Source of the DNA: Pseudomonadota bacterium
GTDB taxonomy: Bacteria; Pseudomonadota; Gammaproteobacteria; Burkholderiales; Rhodocyclaceae
Length of the DNA stretch: 64,000 bases
Direction of reading: 5' to 3'
Assembly (NCBI GenBank): GCA_018241725.1
Contig: JAFEDI010000093.1
Location: forward strand, 212,836-276,835
In this document: positions 29,301 to 36,831 of the stretch, in pieces
Layout: every line of letters starts with the position of its first letter
Position numbering within the stretch: the first letter of the stretch is position 1
Program-made: the position numbers and the translations under genes
Notes under the pieces: model-generated
What the model saw: the letters and a program-made list of their open reading frames with translations, nothing else
Database searches by the model: none
What the model was told of the DNA's origin: nothing

Positions 29301-29876
29301 AACATTCTTCAGCGTGAAGACATGCTCGACCGAGCCATTGACGATTTGCTGAATGGCGTTATCGACACCGTAGAAGGTCGCGGGATTGGTGGTCGAAACC
29401 ACCGACGCGAGCAGGTCACGGGCGGTTTGAGCAGCGGCATCACCAGCGTAGGCATTAACTTCAACAGGAGTATCGAGGGCTGCAGCAAAAGCCTGAGCAA
29501 CCGCCACCTTGTTGTTGATAGCGGCCTGGTCGGAGTTCTGCGCGCCGTTCAGAACGGCAAGGGCGATCGAGCCAGCGGTGAAGTCACCTTTCGCGAAGCC
29601 ATCCACGTAGAACTGCTTACCAGCAGCATCCGGAGCCCGATTAAAAAGCGCCATGTAGATGCTGTCAATGACACCGCCGATGGTGGTGTTATTGATCGGC
29701 CCGTAGAGAGCCGTGGTTTCAGCGGACGTTGCAAAGCTATTGATGATCGAAGCAACGTTCCCGTGTGCAGCATCCAATTGCTGCGCCCAGTAGGTCAGAC
29801 CTGTAGGATCAGCGGGCCGCTGATAAAATGCAATATAAATCTTTTGAACAGTACTGATGTAATCAGCGACAGCCAT
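20301..29876 (-). CDS. Giant secreted surface protein: DUF4214 start, RTX-like repeats, type I secretion C-terminus
   Basis: A 3191-residue protein from the ATG at 29876, which has a perfect GAGGAG ribosome-binding site; an upstream in-frame extension lacks one. Residues about 8-150 match DUF4214 (QKIYIAFYQRPADPTGLTYW, IDSIYMALFNRAPDAAGKQF), often found at the N-terminus of type I-secreted proteins. The body is Thr/Val/Asn/Asp/Gly-rich with repeated beta-strand blocks (LTGITNVTL-like). RTX-like calcium-binding motifs lie near 596-700 (AGTGADTISA, TGSGNDVITA) and about 2690-2830 (GNGGNDTINV, TGSGGADTFVFD). The C-terminus (LFVDSNKDGTADMAVRLVGV... to DIVA) looks like an uncleaved type I signal. 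No Sec signal; I noticed only one cysteine (NLCDL). S-layer is more likely than adhesin, given sapC. Confidence 0.9.
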   Translation of the reverse strand: MAVADYISTVQKIYIAFYQRPADPTGLTYWAQQLDAAHGNVASIINSFATSAETTALYGPINNTTIGGVIDSIYMALFNRAPDAAGKQFYVDGFAKGDFTAGSIALAVLNGAQNSDQAAINNKVAVAQAFAAALDTPVEVNAYAGDAAAQTARDLLASVVSTTNPATFYGVDNAIQQIVNGSVEHVFTLKNVDVAYVPPTTAIYWGYNPHDNTSASGAPADGGIPVADLLKFLTSITGLTFAELGVIDPNTGNPFQNVTNLTLSNPLSSTGGQNANNGGSNQLTITYADGTTLTTEAKLGTEYFDFLNGLLFDKNGNTRLYEKVISSGSSGETAPAIKLTGSVNNGGTVEQGFTTAGDDTIVAGRLDLLHGAYIDGGAGYNILEVDAKGQYAQPLQLLNIQEVRVNDLPNFYTDASGNDHYPDLTNQLDPTNNDSWLDLSRATAIKRLVVTDESANSGNLTIVGVRNAATLRLEGGFAGGDNSLTVQYGQGQTGTLNLELAVGTVDGTINLLQNASVLNIDSQGVENHLNHFFAGGNISRMIVTGTGVFSADGNIASSFNAGRPAIIDASANTGGLDIELDGHYNLKVTGTQADDEIIATGSTKVVIAAGNGDNTIKTDGSQTVSITAGTGADTISAKNGETVVIDAQGGNNVIDASQDVNSSHFGAGNVSITTGSGNDVITAVRNDSVTINAGDGANKIEVSANTINITTGAGNDKLVLSGMDTVFPQGDNVSGDNTDNYPVVINGVTQPGALLNIDVGGGTNTIVLGRDPFGVDTGAQFGITALEGSSITGSNISLFVENNSNLTQATLTGITNVTLKQELTITADQFSSIGAAAFNVYHAAFGATEDLHIVVSSDTTLSSLVDLTKLSTNVRLSFELHNGATLTLSAEELSKYVAVNGIHADDGLNGKVVITSAGENFDPFNSGDSYQVITGGTVAGGSLDNLGVNVTIVRTANGYERPAPAASTDTLTIDSDGTPVVGSAVISEAQTLKIVGGQNLTFNKVVDLGGEAALKGADNVFGQTINGVTQSTPNGTYIVATGDLKAESDGFTVDFSALTGTMTGLTLDHFQDVKQIIGNNTGTRIDVKLNADVGAPGVGKGLNTSGVAEYVVTSIDTDQDGAKDSGSTVVVNLCDLTKDVTTIGLQGNVGNTLKITGVPWGVVAPHILLEGDHLANWSDEVKANGNPDTSNIGTVEVDYFAAGAPAIIDINNGGVALGTTSTGGERKFAIDGIKLLNAVSATVNVTDGDAVIASIADVAVTPTLKTLTITATEDVTVTADLPDSLNKIDASAVTGVFTATIDHSEVAHPVDFTFVGGAGGTVLSLDDVVAGTQTSIDGGPLGATLKVSGDVELDNATLANVAHVVLANGADLSLNFTEFAAIGAANITVVAGTFDLPHPAGTLNLVGLSNQPFSVTNLTTGVNLGTVTLATDAVVTLDPATDLTGVDALVLHKDQVLNLTAAQYQELVKSGNVNLITVENGEKATVNITGLTQADVAKGFDTSHISSQIDLSLTLAEDVNFPLDQTVPVAKVLTNLAGVDTINVGDNLTLGLPHVEDGSGVKIVGGTNSTVVIHDATLGLTSSIDASGFDVDSLQVLNTLVGGHNIDEIFAGLSARVIKTVTNGEGNVLEVDQTVNVTAGTTVPQGLDVFKTENNVEVQNLTVNLLGGTDISGDLGIASVSKDPLLHTHLQSLTINSTGTATNILSGKSTNIIAGDIDPFAGLGTVDNNLLNVTINATQALQVGGSIKFSSVVGDDAVTGNDDYQATATLNVTGSADVTIAHLDVTDTEVSTLAINTTSTGTLTVTGGSAALLGESVGPFAMGPVTNHFANLVFSGTGNVVLGDADTSTPQFGIEGDNLSKIDASALSGNLNLGQITDINSENFAFTSGTGVTKLTLTNDVLDKIKPTDTGWSFDLTNAAAGSELHLGSSTAAIPLNFQGGALNVKLGANATLYIDGLPGSTVDLTALDSVSITGAKSIVLAAGVHLVLTAAEANGLHIVADPSIVLDKNAVGYDASKVPVVDIVNLDTAATDLSGIESHIAGTVTLKEAANPTYAHQADVALAAATDLGSFSVTLNDVDSLVGTDNEMAGQTIRFATATQAQRKIIVVGADSDAGTPWTGAGDGSLERDTNVVWNFNTINTANGKIDTSGYAASLGRVWVNDALVNGKNVEDIFSSPSAVQTNPTQGIINLNSTTIIRIANTADLSTFTNNENVNRTVEVDAFTSLPAGLVFNNADKLVGVQNLTLDLGGAVTLGAISVDDIVAANIANNNSFGTLTINSKLAGPVTDTYLLPQGFDPLKNTYPTAHNVVGDISSGASRGELTSVVIHATGVELDTGTVKFNETTNATTNPTKNSTAGLVVDGSKDVTVKSVDATDTDLTVVNVINAGTADLTVTGASPAVQLGTAVETLNVAATNGGTITLGKVDATTGAVINAGVAGQEVSFINTAGTVDLGTLAQIDSTNDDRNHDGDTTDFGDAAFTLTAGVGSVTKAKVGAANGLTPTLNAHSEWVFDYTSAAVGSSLTLTSTASLQQYSTLDLINVPLIIDGAVDLSQLIDDAATASVTEGLQVTGGSITVIAGATLTLTAAQADVLRAAGVQIYGAGTLKLTGDASNLTLGANIHTATVDISGVTLVAAPAVGADADNAVDLTALAGSKLTAADPAFLPQTIVGSPSDDLISTTANGANVISGNGGNDTINVSATDHHNTINVTSGTDAVVGVQTGDVLVVSSGATANVTASGPFIASSATSNNGTATITGTAIDVSHATGSNGFTVLGTGLAPSVLIGSAQADVINGGNKGYLGGFDTLTGSGGADTFVFDVHTSTPATLTTAAAPAPVAAVDQETITINTDGLNNNPTQANVTINYTVNSTIAAVVVDLSHVDLTSKQAVTTSIAAALDAIPGVDAKAEQVAGVWQVTAQGTTGGKLDINSLTPGGADIGALTFNAVDHATGDVAQQNDIAISGPANAIGEVYNITATLADGTTIVADYAANALDMTLPLALNADIALKFNTLAAGKILATATATGIHFADLVADDGGYTLSFSSTGAIDGSGASKFQPAALPNPANYVDALDLYQSADIVTDFTSGTDHLKLNVAAGTSANYKEAAAATDISTALINANLNFAAGAGTVQYYLGWVTAHAVDGTTSGTTIKEGDTVGVLFVDSNKDGTADMAVRLVGVDGTKLDHADIVA

Positions 29877-29913
29877 GAAATTCTCCTCAATTAGTGAATC
29901 CGCTGCAAAGATA

Positions 29914-29944
29914 CAACCCTCAACCGCTTTCAGTATCAGGGTTG
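29914..29944 (-). other. 5'-terminal mRNA stem-loop of the giant gene leader
   Basis: In the transcript CAACCC (29944-29939) pairs with GGGTTG (29919-29914), placing a hairpin at the predicted very 5' end. Hairpins in this place protect long-lived mRNAs such as ompA from decay. That would suit an abundantly made surface protein; the role here is inferred. Confidence 0.4.
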
Positions 29945-29951
29945 GACGCAA

Positions 29952-29979
29952 GGTATCCGTGCCCCAACCTGCGTGTCAA
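29952..29979 (-). promoter_or_regulatory. Putative sigma-70 promoter of the giant protein gene
   Basis: On the minus strand a perfect -35 hexamer TTGACA (29979-29974) is followed after 16 bases by GATACC (29957-29952), a mediocre -10. Transcription would start near 29945, giving a leader of about 69 bases. Confidence 0.5.
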
Positions 29980-30215
29980 GCTACTCTAGGAAGCAAAACA
30001 CACGGAAGCCGACGTGTTGCACAAACACAACATCCCTCGTGATTATCACACACAACTAGAACTTGGGGAAACGACGCATCATTTTTTTATATCCCAATGG
30101 GGCAGGGAATAAAACTGCACTTTTTTCGCAATTTGGCGCATATGAATCCTATTGCCGTGAGGCAAATCGCCCCCTTCCAACTCAAGCCTCGGTATGCGCC
30201 GACGCCTGCTTACAG

Positions 30216-31223
30216 TTAAAGACCGAAATAAGACCGGTACCACTCCACGAAGCGGCCAACGCCCTGCACCACCGGCGTTGCCGGCGCGAAACCGGTCCAG
30301 GCGTTGAGTTCGTCCGTATTGGCGTAGGTCGCGGGCACGTCGCCGTCCTGCAACGGCAGGAAGTTCTTCTCGGCCTTCACCCCGACAGCAGCTTCGATCG
30401 CTTCGATAAAGGCCATCAGTTCTACTGGATCGTTGTTACCGATATTAAAGACTCGGTAAGGCACGTTGCTGCGCCCCGGGTCGGGCTGGTCAGCGTCATA
30501 GGCCGGGTCGGCAGCAGCGGTGTGGTCGAGGGTCTTGATCACGCCTTGCACGATGTCGTCGATATAGGTGAAGTCGCGCTTCATCTTGCCGTGGTTGAAC
30601 ACGTCGATGGCGCGCCCTTCAAGGATGGCCTTGGTGAACAGGAACAGGGCCATGTCGGGCCGGCCCCACGGGCCATACACCGTGAAGAAGCGCAGCCCGG
30701 TGGTGGGCAGGCCGTACAGATGGCTGTAGGTATGAGCCATCAGTTCGTTGGCCTTCTTGGTGGCGGCGTAAATGCTGACCGGATGATCCACGCTGTCATG
30801 CTCGGAGAATGGCATCTTGGTGTTGCCGCCATACACGCTGGAACTGCTGGCATACACCAGATGCTGCACCTTGTTATGGCGACAGCCTTCGAGGATATTC
30901 ATGAAGCCGACCAGGTTGCTCTCCACGTAGGCGTGGGGATTGACCAGCGAGTAGCGCACGCCGGCCTGGGCCGCCAGGTGGATGACGCGGTCGAACTTCT
31001 CTTCGGCGAACAGCTTCTCCATGCCTTCCCGGTCGGCCACGTCCATCTTCACGAAACGGAAGTTCTCGTGGGGCGTGAGGCGGGCCAGGCGGTCGAGCTT
31101 GAGCTGGACATCGTAATAGTCGTTGAGGTTGTCGATGCCGACGACCTGATCGCCACGGCCCAGCAGAACCTGGGAGGTATGCATGCCGATGAAACCTGCG
31201 GCACCGGTTACGAGGATTTTCAT
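30216..31223 (-). CDS. NAD-dependent epimerase, probable UDP-glucuronate 4-epimerase
   Basis: Interconverts UDP-glucuronate and UDP-galacturonate, supplying acidic sugars for surface glycans. The 335-residue extended SDR protein starts at ATG 31223 with [20 protein letters not shown] ([11 protein letters not shown] motif). It has [20 protein letters not shown] and [16 protein letters not shown], a feature of the UDP-glucuronate epimerase subgroup, and the YAATKKANE catalytic Tyr/Lys motif. [17 protein letters not shown] and [11 protein letters not shown] complete the match. It is divergent from waaA across a 176-base gap. UDP-glucose 4-epimerase activity is less likely. Confidence 0.92.
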   Translation of the reverse strand: MKILVTGAAGFIGMHTSQVLLGRGDQVVGIDNLNDYYDVQLKLDRLARLTPHENFRFVKMDVADREGMEKLFAEEKFDRVIHLAAQAGVRYSLVNPHAYVESNLVGFMNILEGCRHNKVQHLVYASSSSVYGGNTKMPFSEHDSVDHPVSIYAATKKANELMAHTYSHLYGLPTTGLRFFTVYGPWGRPDMALFLFTKAILEGRAIDVFNHGKMKRDFTYIDDIVQGVIKTLDHTAAADPAYDADQPDPGRSNVPYRVFNIGNNDPVELMAFIEAIEAAVGVKAEKNFLPLQDGDVPATYANTDELNAWTGFAPATPVVQGVGRFVEWYRSYFGL

Positions 31224-31399
31224 GGTTGCGGAAACGCCTGGGTAGTTGAAAGCGGGTTCGGCCTGCGCAGAAAAAACGACGCGCGAATAAACCGGCCAAG
31301 AGACTGGCATTTTCGCACGGCCTAATGACAGGGTAAATCGGCGCTCTGCCCTATCCGTGCTTTCCGCGACGACTTTATACTGCCTCCTCCGCACAACCC

Positions 31400-32686
31400 T
31401 TGCGCCCCTTGATCCTTCGCTTCCTGTACACCGCCGTCTGGTACCTGGCCGCACCGCTGATCGTGCTGCGCCTGGCCTGGCGTGCACGCCGCCAACCCGA
31501 GTACCTGCGCCACCTGGGCGAGCGCGTCGGCAGCTACCGCACACGTACCGCCGGGCCGCTGATCTGGCTCCACGCGGTGTCGGTCGGCGAAACCCGCGCC
31601 TGCGCGCCCTTGCTGCGCGCACTGCTCGACGCCTACCCGGAACACGGCGTGCTGCTGACCCACATGACGCCCACCGGCCGCGCCACCGCCGTCGAACTGT
31701 TCGGTGAGCTGGCGCCGCGCGTTCAAAGCGTCTACCTGCCCTACGACTTCCCGTGGGCGGTGCGGCGCTTCCTGCGCCGCTACCACCCGGACATCGGCAT
31801 CCTGATGGAAACCGAACTGTGGCCCAACTTGGTGGAAGCCTGCCGGCGCAGCGGCACGCCACTGGCGATGGTCAACGCGCGCCTGTCGGAGCGCTCCGCC
31901 CGCGGCTACCGGCGCATCGGCCGGCTGGCCAGCGACGCCTTCGCCCACCTCACCAAGGTGGGCGCCCAGAGCGAAGGCGACCGCCGCCGGCTGGCCGAGC
32001 TCGGCGCCGCCACCGCGGCGGTCACCGGCAACATCAAGTTCGACATCGAGGCCCCGGCGGCCCTGCTGGAACTGAGCCAGCGCTTCCGCGCCGGCTTCGG
32101 CCAGCGCCGCGTGCTGCTCGCCGCCAGCACGCGCGACGGCGAGGAAGGCCCGCAGCTGGAAGCCTTCGCACGGCTGGCGCCACCGGACACGCTGCTGGTG
32201 ATCGTGCCCCGCCATCCGCAGCGCTTCGACGAGGTGGCCCGTCTGATCAAACGCAGCGGCCTCACGATGCAGCGCCGCTCGGAAGACACGCCGCTTGCCG
32301 CCGATACCCGCGTGTGGCTCGGTGACTCGATGGGCGAGATGTATGCGTATTACGCCGCCGCCGACGTGGCGCTGATCGGCGGTTCGTGGGAAAAGCTCGG
32401 CGGGCAGAACCCCATCGAGGCCAGCGCGGTCGGCTGCCCGGTGATCGTCGGCCCGCACACCTTCAACTTCACGGCGGTCTGCGAGCAGGCCATCGAGGCC
32501 GGCGCCGCGCTGCGCGCAACTGACATCGAAGCCGGGCTACGGGATGCTGTCGAACTCCTCGATGACGCGCCGCGCCGTCAGGCCATCGGCGAGGCCGGGC
32601 GCGCCTTTGCCCGCGCCCACCGGGGCGCCACTGCGCGTACGGTGGAACTACTGGCGCCCCTCATCGAGGCACGCCAGCGCCACTGA
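31400..32686 (+). CDS. waaA: 3-deoxy-D-manno-octulosonic acid (Kdo) transferase
   Basis: Transfers Kdo from CMP-Kdo onto the lipid A precursor, joining lipid A to the LPS core on the inner face of the cytoplasmic membrane. The 428-residue protein has an N-terminal membrane helix ([20 protein letters not shown]) and [13 protein letters not shown] with catalytic Glu64. Also present are [33 protein letters not shown], and the donor lobe [21 protein letters not shown]. The start is TTG at 31400. A TATACT -10 at 31376-31381 lies so close that the leader would be about a dozen bases, with no ribosome-binding site. It ends 3 bases from the convergent ubiA stop. Confidence 0.95.
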   Translation: MRPLILRFLYTAVWYLAAPLIVLRLAWRARRQPEYLRHLGERVGSYRTRTAGPLIWLHAVSVGETRACAPLLRALLDAYPEHGVLLTHMTPTGRATAVELFGELAPRVQSVYLPYDFPWAVRRFLRRYHPDIGILMETELWPNLVEACRRSGTPLAMVNARLSERSARGYRRIGRLASDAFAHLTKVGAQSEGDRRRLAELGAATAAVTGNIKFDIEAPAALLELSQRFRAGFGQRRVLLAASTRDGEEGPQLEAFARLAPPDTLLVIVPRHPQRFDEVARLIKRSGLTMQRRSEDTPLAADTRVWLGDSMGEMYAYYAAADVALIGGSWEKLGGQNPIEASAVGCPVIVGPHTFNFTAVCEQAIEAGAALRATDIEAGLRDAVELLDDAPRRQAIGEAGRAFARAHRGATARTVELLAPLIEARQRH

Positions 32687-32689
32687 GGC

Positions 32690-33571
32690 TTACTGAACGG
32701 ACACCAACAAGTAGTCCAGTGCCCAACCGGCGAAGATCGCCCCACCCACCCAGTTGTTGTGCAGGAAAGCCTTGAAGCACTTGGGCCGGTCGCGCTCGCG
32801 GATCAGCGTGTAGTGATAAACCATGATGCCCGCGGCCACCGCCAGCCCGGCCAGGAACACCGCGCCGCGGCCGGTGTGCAGGCCGGACCAGCCGATCAGC
32901 GCCAGCGTCACCGCGTAACAGCTCATCACCGCGGCCACGTCGTAACGGCCGAAGGTGATCGCCGAGGTCTTGATGCCGATCTTCAAGTCGTCCGGACGGT
33001 CCACCATCGCATACTCGGTGTCGTAGGCCACCGCCCAGAACACGTTGGCCACCAGCATCACCCAGGCCACCACCGGCACATCGCCCTGCAACGCGGCAAA
33101 GCCCATCGGGATGCCAAAGCCGAAGGCGATGCCCAGGTAGGCCTGCGGAATTGCTAGGAAACGCTTGGTATAAGGATAGCTGCCGGCCAGGAACAGGGCC
33201 GGCACGCTGAGGGCGATGGTCAGCCCGTTGAGCGGCAGGATCAGCAGCAAGGACACCAGCGACAAGCCGGCAGCCAGCATCAGCGCCTCCTTCGGCGTCA
33301 CCCGTCGCGCCGCGAGGGGCCGATTGCGGGTGCGCTCCACATGACCATCGAAGTCCTTGTCGGCGTAGTCGTTGATCACGCAGCCGGCTGAGCGCATCAG
33401 GAAGGTGCCAATCACGAAGATGGCCACGACGAGCAGCGACGGCCGCCCCTCCCCTGCCACCCACAGGGCCCACAGCGTCGGCCACAGCAGCAGCAGGGTG
33501 CCGATCGGCTTGTCGATGCGCATCAGCTTGCCGTACTCGGAGACTCGTTCGGAAAAGGTCAGACTCATCAT
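32690..33571 (-). CDS. ubiA: 4-hydroxybenzoate polyprenyltransferase
   Basis: Attaches the polyprenyl tail to 4-hydroxybenzoate in ubiquinone synthesis, in the inner membrane. The 293-residue protein has about eight transmembrane helices and both Asp-rich motifs: [19 protein letters not shown] and [39 protein letters not shown] is the standard N-terminus. The ATG at 33571 overlaps the ubiC stop by 4 bases, so substrate-forming and prenylating enzymes are translated together. A GGGAG ribosome-binding site precedes it. Confidence 0.97.
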   Translation of the reverse strand: MMSLTFSERVSEYGKLMRIDKPIGTLLLLWPTLWALWVAGEGRPSLLVVAIFVIGTFLMRSAGCVINDYADKDFDGHVERTRNRPLAARRVTPKEALMLAAGLSLVSLLLILPLNGLTIALSVPALFLAGSYPYTKRFLAIPQAYLGIAFGFGIPMGFAALQGDVPVVAWVMLVANVFWAVAYDTEYAMVDRPDDLKIGIKTSAITFGRYDVAAVMSCYAVTLALIGWSGLHTGRGAVFLAGLAVAAGIMVYHYTLIRERDRPKCFKAFLHNNWVGGAIFAGWALDYLLVSVQ

Positions 33572-34122
33572 GGCGCCAGGCTCCCGATTGCAGGCAGAAA
33601 AACTTCGGTGATCAACAGCGGCGAGCCGCTGCGCTGAAAGGCCGAGCGGCGTGCCCACAGCGGCGGCAGATCCGGCCGGCCGGTGGCTTGCCGCACATCG
33701 TGCCAGCGCGGATCGCGGGCATCCAGGCGGGCCGCCTCCAGCGGCGAACGGCGCACCCGAGGGTCGTCGAACAGCACCGCCGCCAGCGGCCTCCCGCCCA
33801 GCTGGCGCAGCAGATGCCAAGCGGCGGGAATCGCCGTGCCGGCCACCAGCGAGCGGGCAAACACCACCGGCTCCCCATCGGCCAGCAACAGGACCTCCCG
33901 CTGCCACAGGTCGCCGTGGCGATGCACGCCCAGCGCCGCCATCTCGTCGGGCAGCACGACGCCCTTGCCCTGGCTCACTACCTGGAGGGAGAAGCGCCCG
34001 CAGCGGGCACGGATGCGGGCTGTCAGCGAGCTGTCGTCGGTCAGCCAGCCGCGCATGCCGCGCGGCGCGCGCCACGCAGCCATGCGAAAAGGGTCGCGGC
34101 CCGGAAAATGGGCGAGGGTCAT
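33568..34122 (-). CDS. ubiC: Chorismate pyruvate-lyase
   Basis: Converts chorismate to 4-hydroxybenzoate and pyruvate, the first committed ubiquinone step, feeding UbiA directly. The start was chosen as ATG 34122 ([17 protein letters not shown]), giving 184 residues, near the family length. Recognisable parts are [38 protein letters not shown] (with a catalytic-pocket Arg) and an R-S-P-L-E segment; the C-terminal [12 protein letters not shown] is typical of UbiC. It lies 220 bases downstream of recG on the same strand and overlaps ubiA. Confidence 0.92.
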   Translation of the reverse strand: MTLAHFPGRDPFRMAAWRAPRGMRGWLTDDSSLTARIRARCGRFSLQVVSQGKGVVLPDEMAALGVHRHGDLWQREVLLLADGEPVVFARSLVAGTAIPAAWHLLRQLGGRPLAAVLFDDPRVRRSPLEAARLDARDPRWHDVRQATGRPDLPPLWARRSAFQRSGSPLLITEVFLPAIGSLAP

Positions 34123-34342
34123 CGGAAAGCAGGGATACGAAGGAAAGCGGCCGTATTGTAGTGGCCGATCCCCGTGGGGGCTATTGCCATTAACCCCGGC
34201 AACCGGACAGACGCGCAAGGGCGTGACCCGCGATGCGCCCCATGTCGCGGGCCTACCGTGCCGACGCCATTGGGTTGTACGTGGGGAAAGTCATCCGCCT
34301 TCTGCTGACTGGATCGAAGTCCGCAGGCAGATGACTGCGCCC

Positions 34343-36442
34343 TCACGCCTTCAGCAGCGCCGCCCGACCGCCGAACCAGCGCGCGGTGACGGCATCGGCG
34401 ACGCGCGGGGCATCGCGCAGGATCTCCTCGGCCAGCTCGCGGGCGATGTCCACCAGCACCGCATCGTCTTCCAGGTCGGCGTAGCGCAGCAGCGGCACAC
34501 CGCTCTGGCGGGCACCGATGAACTCGCCGGGGCCGCGGATGCGCAGATCCTCACGGGCGATCACGAAGCCGTCGGTGTTCTCGTAGATCGCCTTCAGGCG
34601 CTCGCGGCCGGTCTGCGACAGGGGCTGAGCGAACATCAGGATGCACACCGATTCATGCACACCGCGGCCGACCCGCCCACGCAACTGGTGCAACTGGGCG
34701 AGGCCGAAGCGCTCAGCATGCTCGATGACCATCAGGCTGGCGTTGGGCACATCGACGCCGACCTCGATGACCGTGGTGGCCACCAGCACCTTGATGTCGC
34801 CGGCCACGAAGGCGGCCATCGTCGCCGACTTCTCGTCGTTCTTCAGCCGTCCATGCACCAGCCCCACCGGCAGGTCGGGCAGCGCCGCCGACAGCATCTC
34901 GTAGGTTTCCTGAGCGGTCTTCAGCTGCAACGCCTCGGACTCCTCGATCAGCGGGCACACCCAGTAGGCCTGGCGGCCGGCCAGGCAGGCGTGGCGGACC
35001 CGCGCGATCACCTCGTCGCGGCGCTCCTCCTTGATCAGCTTGGTGACGATCGGCGTACGGCCGGGCGGCAGTTCGTCCAGCACCGATACGTCCAGGTCGG
35101 CGTAATAGCTCATCGCCAGCGTGCGCGGGATCGGCGTGGCCGACATCATCAGCATGTGCGGCGACTCGCCGGCCTGCCCCTTCTCACGCAGGGCCAGGCG
35201 CTGGCGCACGCCGAAGCGGTGCTGCTCGTCCACCACCGCCAGAGCCAGCAGCGGCAGGACCACGGGGTCCTCGATCAGCGCGTGGGTGCCAACGGCGAGC
35301 AGGATCTCGCCGCTGGCGAGGCGGGCCATCGTCGCCTCGCGTTCCTTCTTCTTGCGGCTACCGGACAGCCACGCCACCTCGATGCCCAGCGGCGCCAGCC
35401 AGGCGGCGAGCTTGCGGTAATGCTGCTCGGCGAGAATCTCAGTCGGCGCCATCAGCACCGCCTGGCGGCCGTTCTCGGCGGCCTGCAGCATGGCCAGCGC
35501 GGCGACACAGGTCTTGCCGGAGCCCACGTCGCCCTGCAGCAGACGCTGCATCGGGTGATCGGAAGCCAGATCGCGGGCGATCTCGGCAAAGGCGCGATTC
35601 TGGGCGCCGGTCAGCGCGAAAGGCAACTGACCCAGCAGGTCGCGGGTCAGGGTGTCGAGCAGCGGCAGGCTGGGCGCATTCTTGGCGCGCCGCGCGGCGT
35701 AGGCGCGGCGCAGGGAAATCTGCTGGGCCAGCAACTCGTCCAGTTTGACCCGTTGCCAGGCCGGGTGGCCGCGGTCCTCGATGTCGAGGATGGACACCGA
35801 CGGCGGCGGCGCGTGCAGCAGGTGCAGCGCATCGGGCAGGGACGGCAGATCAAGGCGGCGGCGCAGTTCGTCCGGCATCTCGTCACGGATGCCGTTGTGG
35901 CGCAGCGCCCCACCGATCAGCTTGCGCAGCGCCGACTGGGCCAGCCCGGCAGTGGTCGGATAGACCGGCGTGAGGCTCTCCGGCAGCGGCTCGCCGGCGG
36001 CCACCGGCTTGATGCGCGGGTGGATCATCTCGGCGCCGAAGAAGCCGTCGCGCAGCTCTCCGAAGATGCGCAGGCGGGCACCGACTGCCAGCTGCTTCTG
36101 CTGGCTCGGGTAGAAATGCACGAAGCGCAGCATCACCTCGCCGCTGGCGTCGGTCGCGTGCGCCACCAGCTGGCGGCGCGGCGGCGGCGTGACCTCGCAG
36201 GAGCGCACCTCGACCTCGCACTGCACCGGCACGCCGGGGCGCGCATCGGCCAGCATGGTCAGGCGGGTTTCGTCCTCGTAGCGCAGCGGCAGGTGGAAGA
36301 TCAGGTCGGCCGGCGAGAAGATGTCGATCTTCGCCAGCCGTTCGGCCAGTTGCGGCCCGACGCCCGGCCAGCCGCGGGCAACCGGCTTCTTCGCCGGAGC
36401 GGCAGAAGGCGGCGGCGTGGCGGCGGCGGACTCCACGGGCAA
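34343..36442 (-). CDS. recG: ATP-dependent DNA helicase RecG
   Basis: Superfamily 2 helicase that regresses stalled replication forks and processes branched DNA. The 699-residue length is normal. The N-terminal wedge/OB domain (LPLRYEDETRLTMLADARPG) is followed by Walker A GDVGSGKTCVAALAM (near residue 305), motif Ia MLMAPTEILAEQHY, the DEQH box VVDEQHRFGV (near 404), MSATPIPRTLAMSYYADLDVS and HGRLKNDEK. GRVGRGVHESVC is motif VI. The start appears to be TTG at 36442. The stop of ridA lies 8 bases upstream, so ridA-recG are one transcript. Confidence 0.97.
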   Translation of the reverse strand: MPVESAAATPPPSAAPAKKPVARGWPGVGPQLAERLAKIDIFSPADLIFHLPLRYEDETRLTMLADARPGVPVQCEVEVRSCEVTPPPRRQLVAHATDASGEVMLRFVHFYPSQQKQLAVGARLRIFGELRDGFFGAEMIHPRIKPVAAGEPLPESLTPVYPTTAGLAQSALRKLIGGALRHNGIRDEMPDELRRRLDLPSLPDALHLLHAPPPSVSILDIEDRGHPAWQRVKLDELLAQQISLRRAYAARRAKNAPSLPLLDTLTRDLLGQLPFALTGAQNRAFAEIARDLASDHPMQRLLQGDVGSGKTCVAALAMLQAAENGRQAVLMAPTEILAEQHYRKLAAWLAPLGIEVAWLSGSRKKKEREATMARLASGEILLAVGTHALIEDPVVLPLLALAVVDEQHRFGVRQRLALREKGQAGESPHMLMMSATPIPRTLAMSYYADLDVSVLDELPPGRTPIVTKLIKEERRDEVIARVRHACLAGRQAYWVCPLIEESEALQLKTAQETYEMLSAALPDLPVGLVHGRLKNDEKSATMAAFVAGDIKVLVATTVIEVGVDVPNASLMVIEHAERFGLAQLHQLRGRVGRGVHESVCILMFAQPLSQTGRERLKAIYENTDGFVIAREDLRIRGPGEFIGARQSGVPLLRYADLEDDAVLVDIARELAEEILRDAPRVADAVTARWFGGRAALLKA

Positions 36443-36450
36443 GCTCAGGC

Positions 36451-36831
36451 TCAGCCGAGCACCAGCACCGCGTCGGCCTCGACGACCGCGCCGCGGGGCA
36501 GTTCCTTCACGCCGACGGCGGCGCGCGCCGGGTAGGGCTCGGCAAAGTAACGGGACATGACTTCGTTCACCTTGGCGAAGTTGGCCAGGTCGGTCAGGTA
36601 GATGTTCAGTTTGACGGCGTCGGCCAGGGAGCCGCCGGCTGCCTCGGCCACTGCCTTGAGGTTCTCGAAGACTCGTACGGTCTGGGCTTCGAAGCCTTCC
36701 ACCAGCTGCATGGAAACCGGGTCAAGGCCGATCTGGCCAGACATATAGACGGTATTGCCGGCCTTCACTGCCTGAGAATAGGTGCCGATGGCTGCGGGGG
36801 CGTTGGGGGTGGCGATGATCTGCTTGGACAT
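36451..36831 (-). CDS. ridA: RidA family enamine/imine deaminase
   Basis: Hydrolyses reactive 2-aminoacrylate and related enamines released by PLP enzymes; a cytoplasmic homotrimer. The 126-residue protein from ATG 36831 (CGGAG ribosome-binding site) has the signature [23 protein letters not shown] in two adjoining parts, [13 protein letters not shown]-like central strands, and [20 protein letters not shown] with the conserved substrate-binding Arg. It precedes recG by 8 bases. It is divergent from the chemoreceptor-like gene across a 241-base gap in which I see no firm promoter. Confidence 0.95.
   Translation of the reverse strand: MSKQIIATPNAPAAIGTYSQAVKAGNTVYMSGQIGLDPVSMQLVEGFEAQTVRVFENLKAVAEAAGGSLADAVKLNIYLTDLANFAKVNEVMSRYFAEPYPARAAVGVKELPRGAVVEADAVLVLG

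Larger units (their letters stand above)
29877..30215 (-). promoter_or_regulatory. 339-base gene-free upstream region of the giant protein gene
   Basis: No coding frame is supported here, and the region is more AT-rich than its surroundings. It carries the giant gene's ribosome-binding site (GAGGAG at 29882-29887), a 5' stem-loop and a promoter-like element (listed separately), and further out A/T tracts (30081-30091 and 30121-30126). A second possible -10 hexamer, GATAAT on the minus strand, is at 30042-30047 without a good -35. The epimerase gene upstream on the same strand ends at 30216, and I see no convincing terminator for it. Confidence 0.6.

Noticed and set aside
20319-29894. A 3191-residue open frame on the plus strand, antisense to the giant protein gene
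   Set aside because: It is the codon-aligned shadow of the minus-strand gene. The minus-strand product has a DUF4214 domain, RTX-like repeats, a type I signal and a perfect ribosome-binding site. The plus-strand product is Arg/Gln/His/Val-rich with no recognisable domain.
30063-31325. A 420-residue plus-strand frame opposite the epimerase gene
   Set aside because: The minus strand encodes an unmistakable UDP-sugar epimerase with NAD and catalytic motifs.
34119-34346. A 75-residue frame between recG and ubiC
   Set aside because: No ribosome-binding site, low-complexity composition, and it overlaps both neighbours' ends; a hairpin-rich spacer is a better explanation.
33683-36535. A 950-residue plus-strand frame across recG and ridA
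   Set aside because: It is a GC-rich shadow frame over two clear minus-strand genes; composition is Arg/Gln/His-rich without domains.
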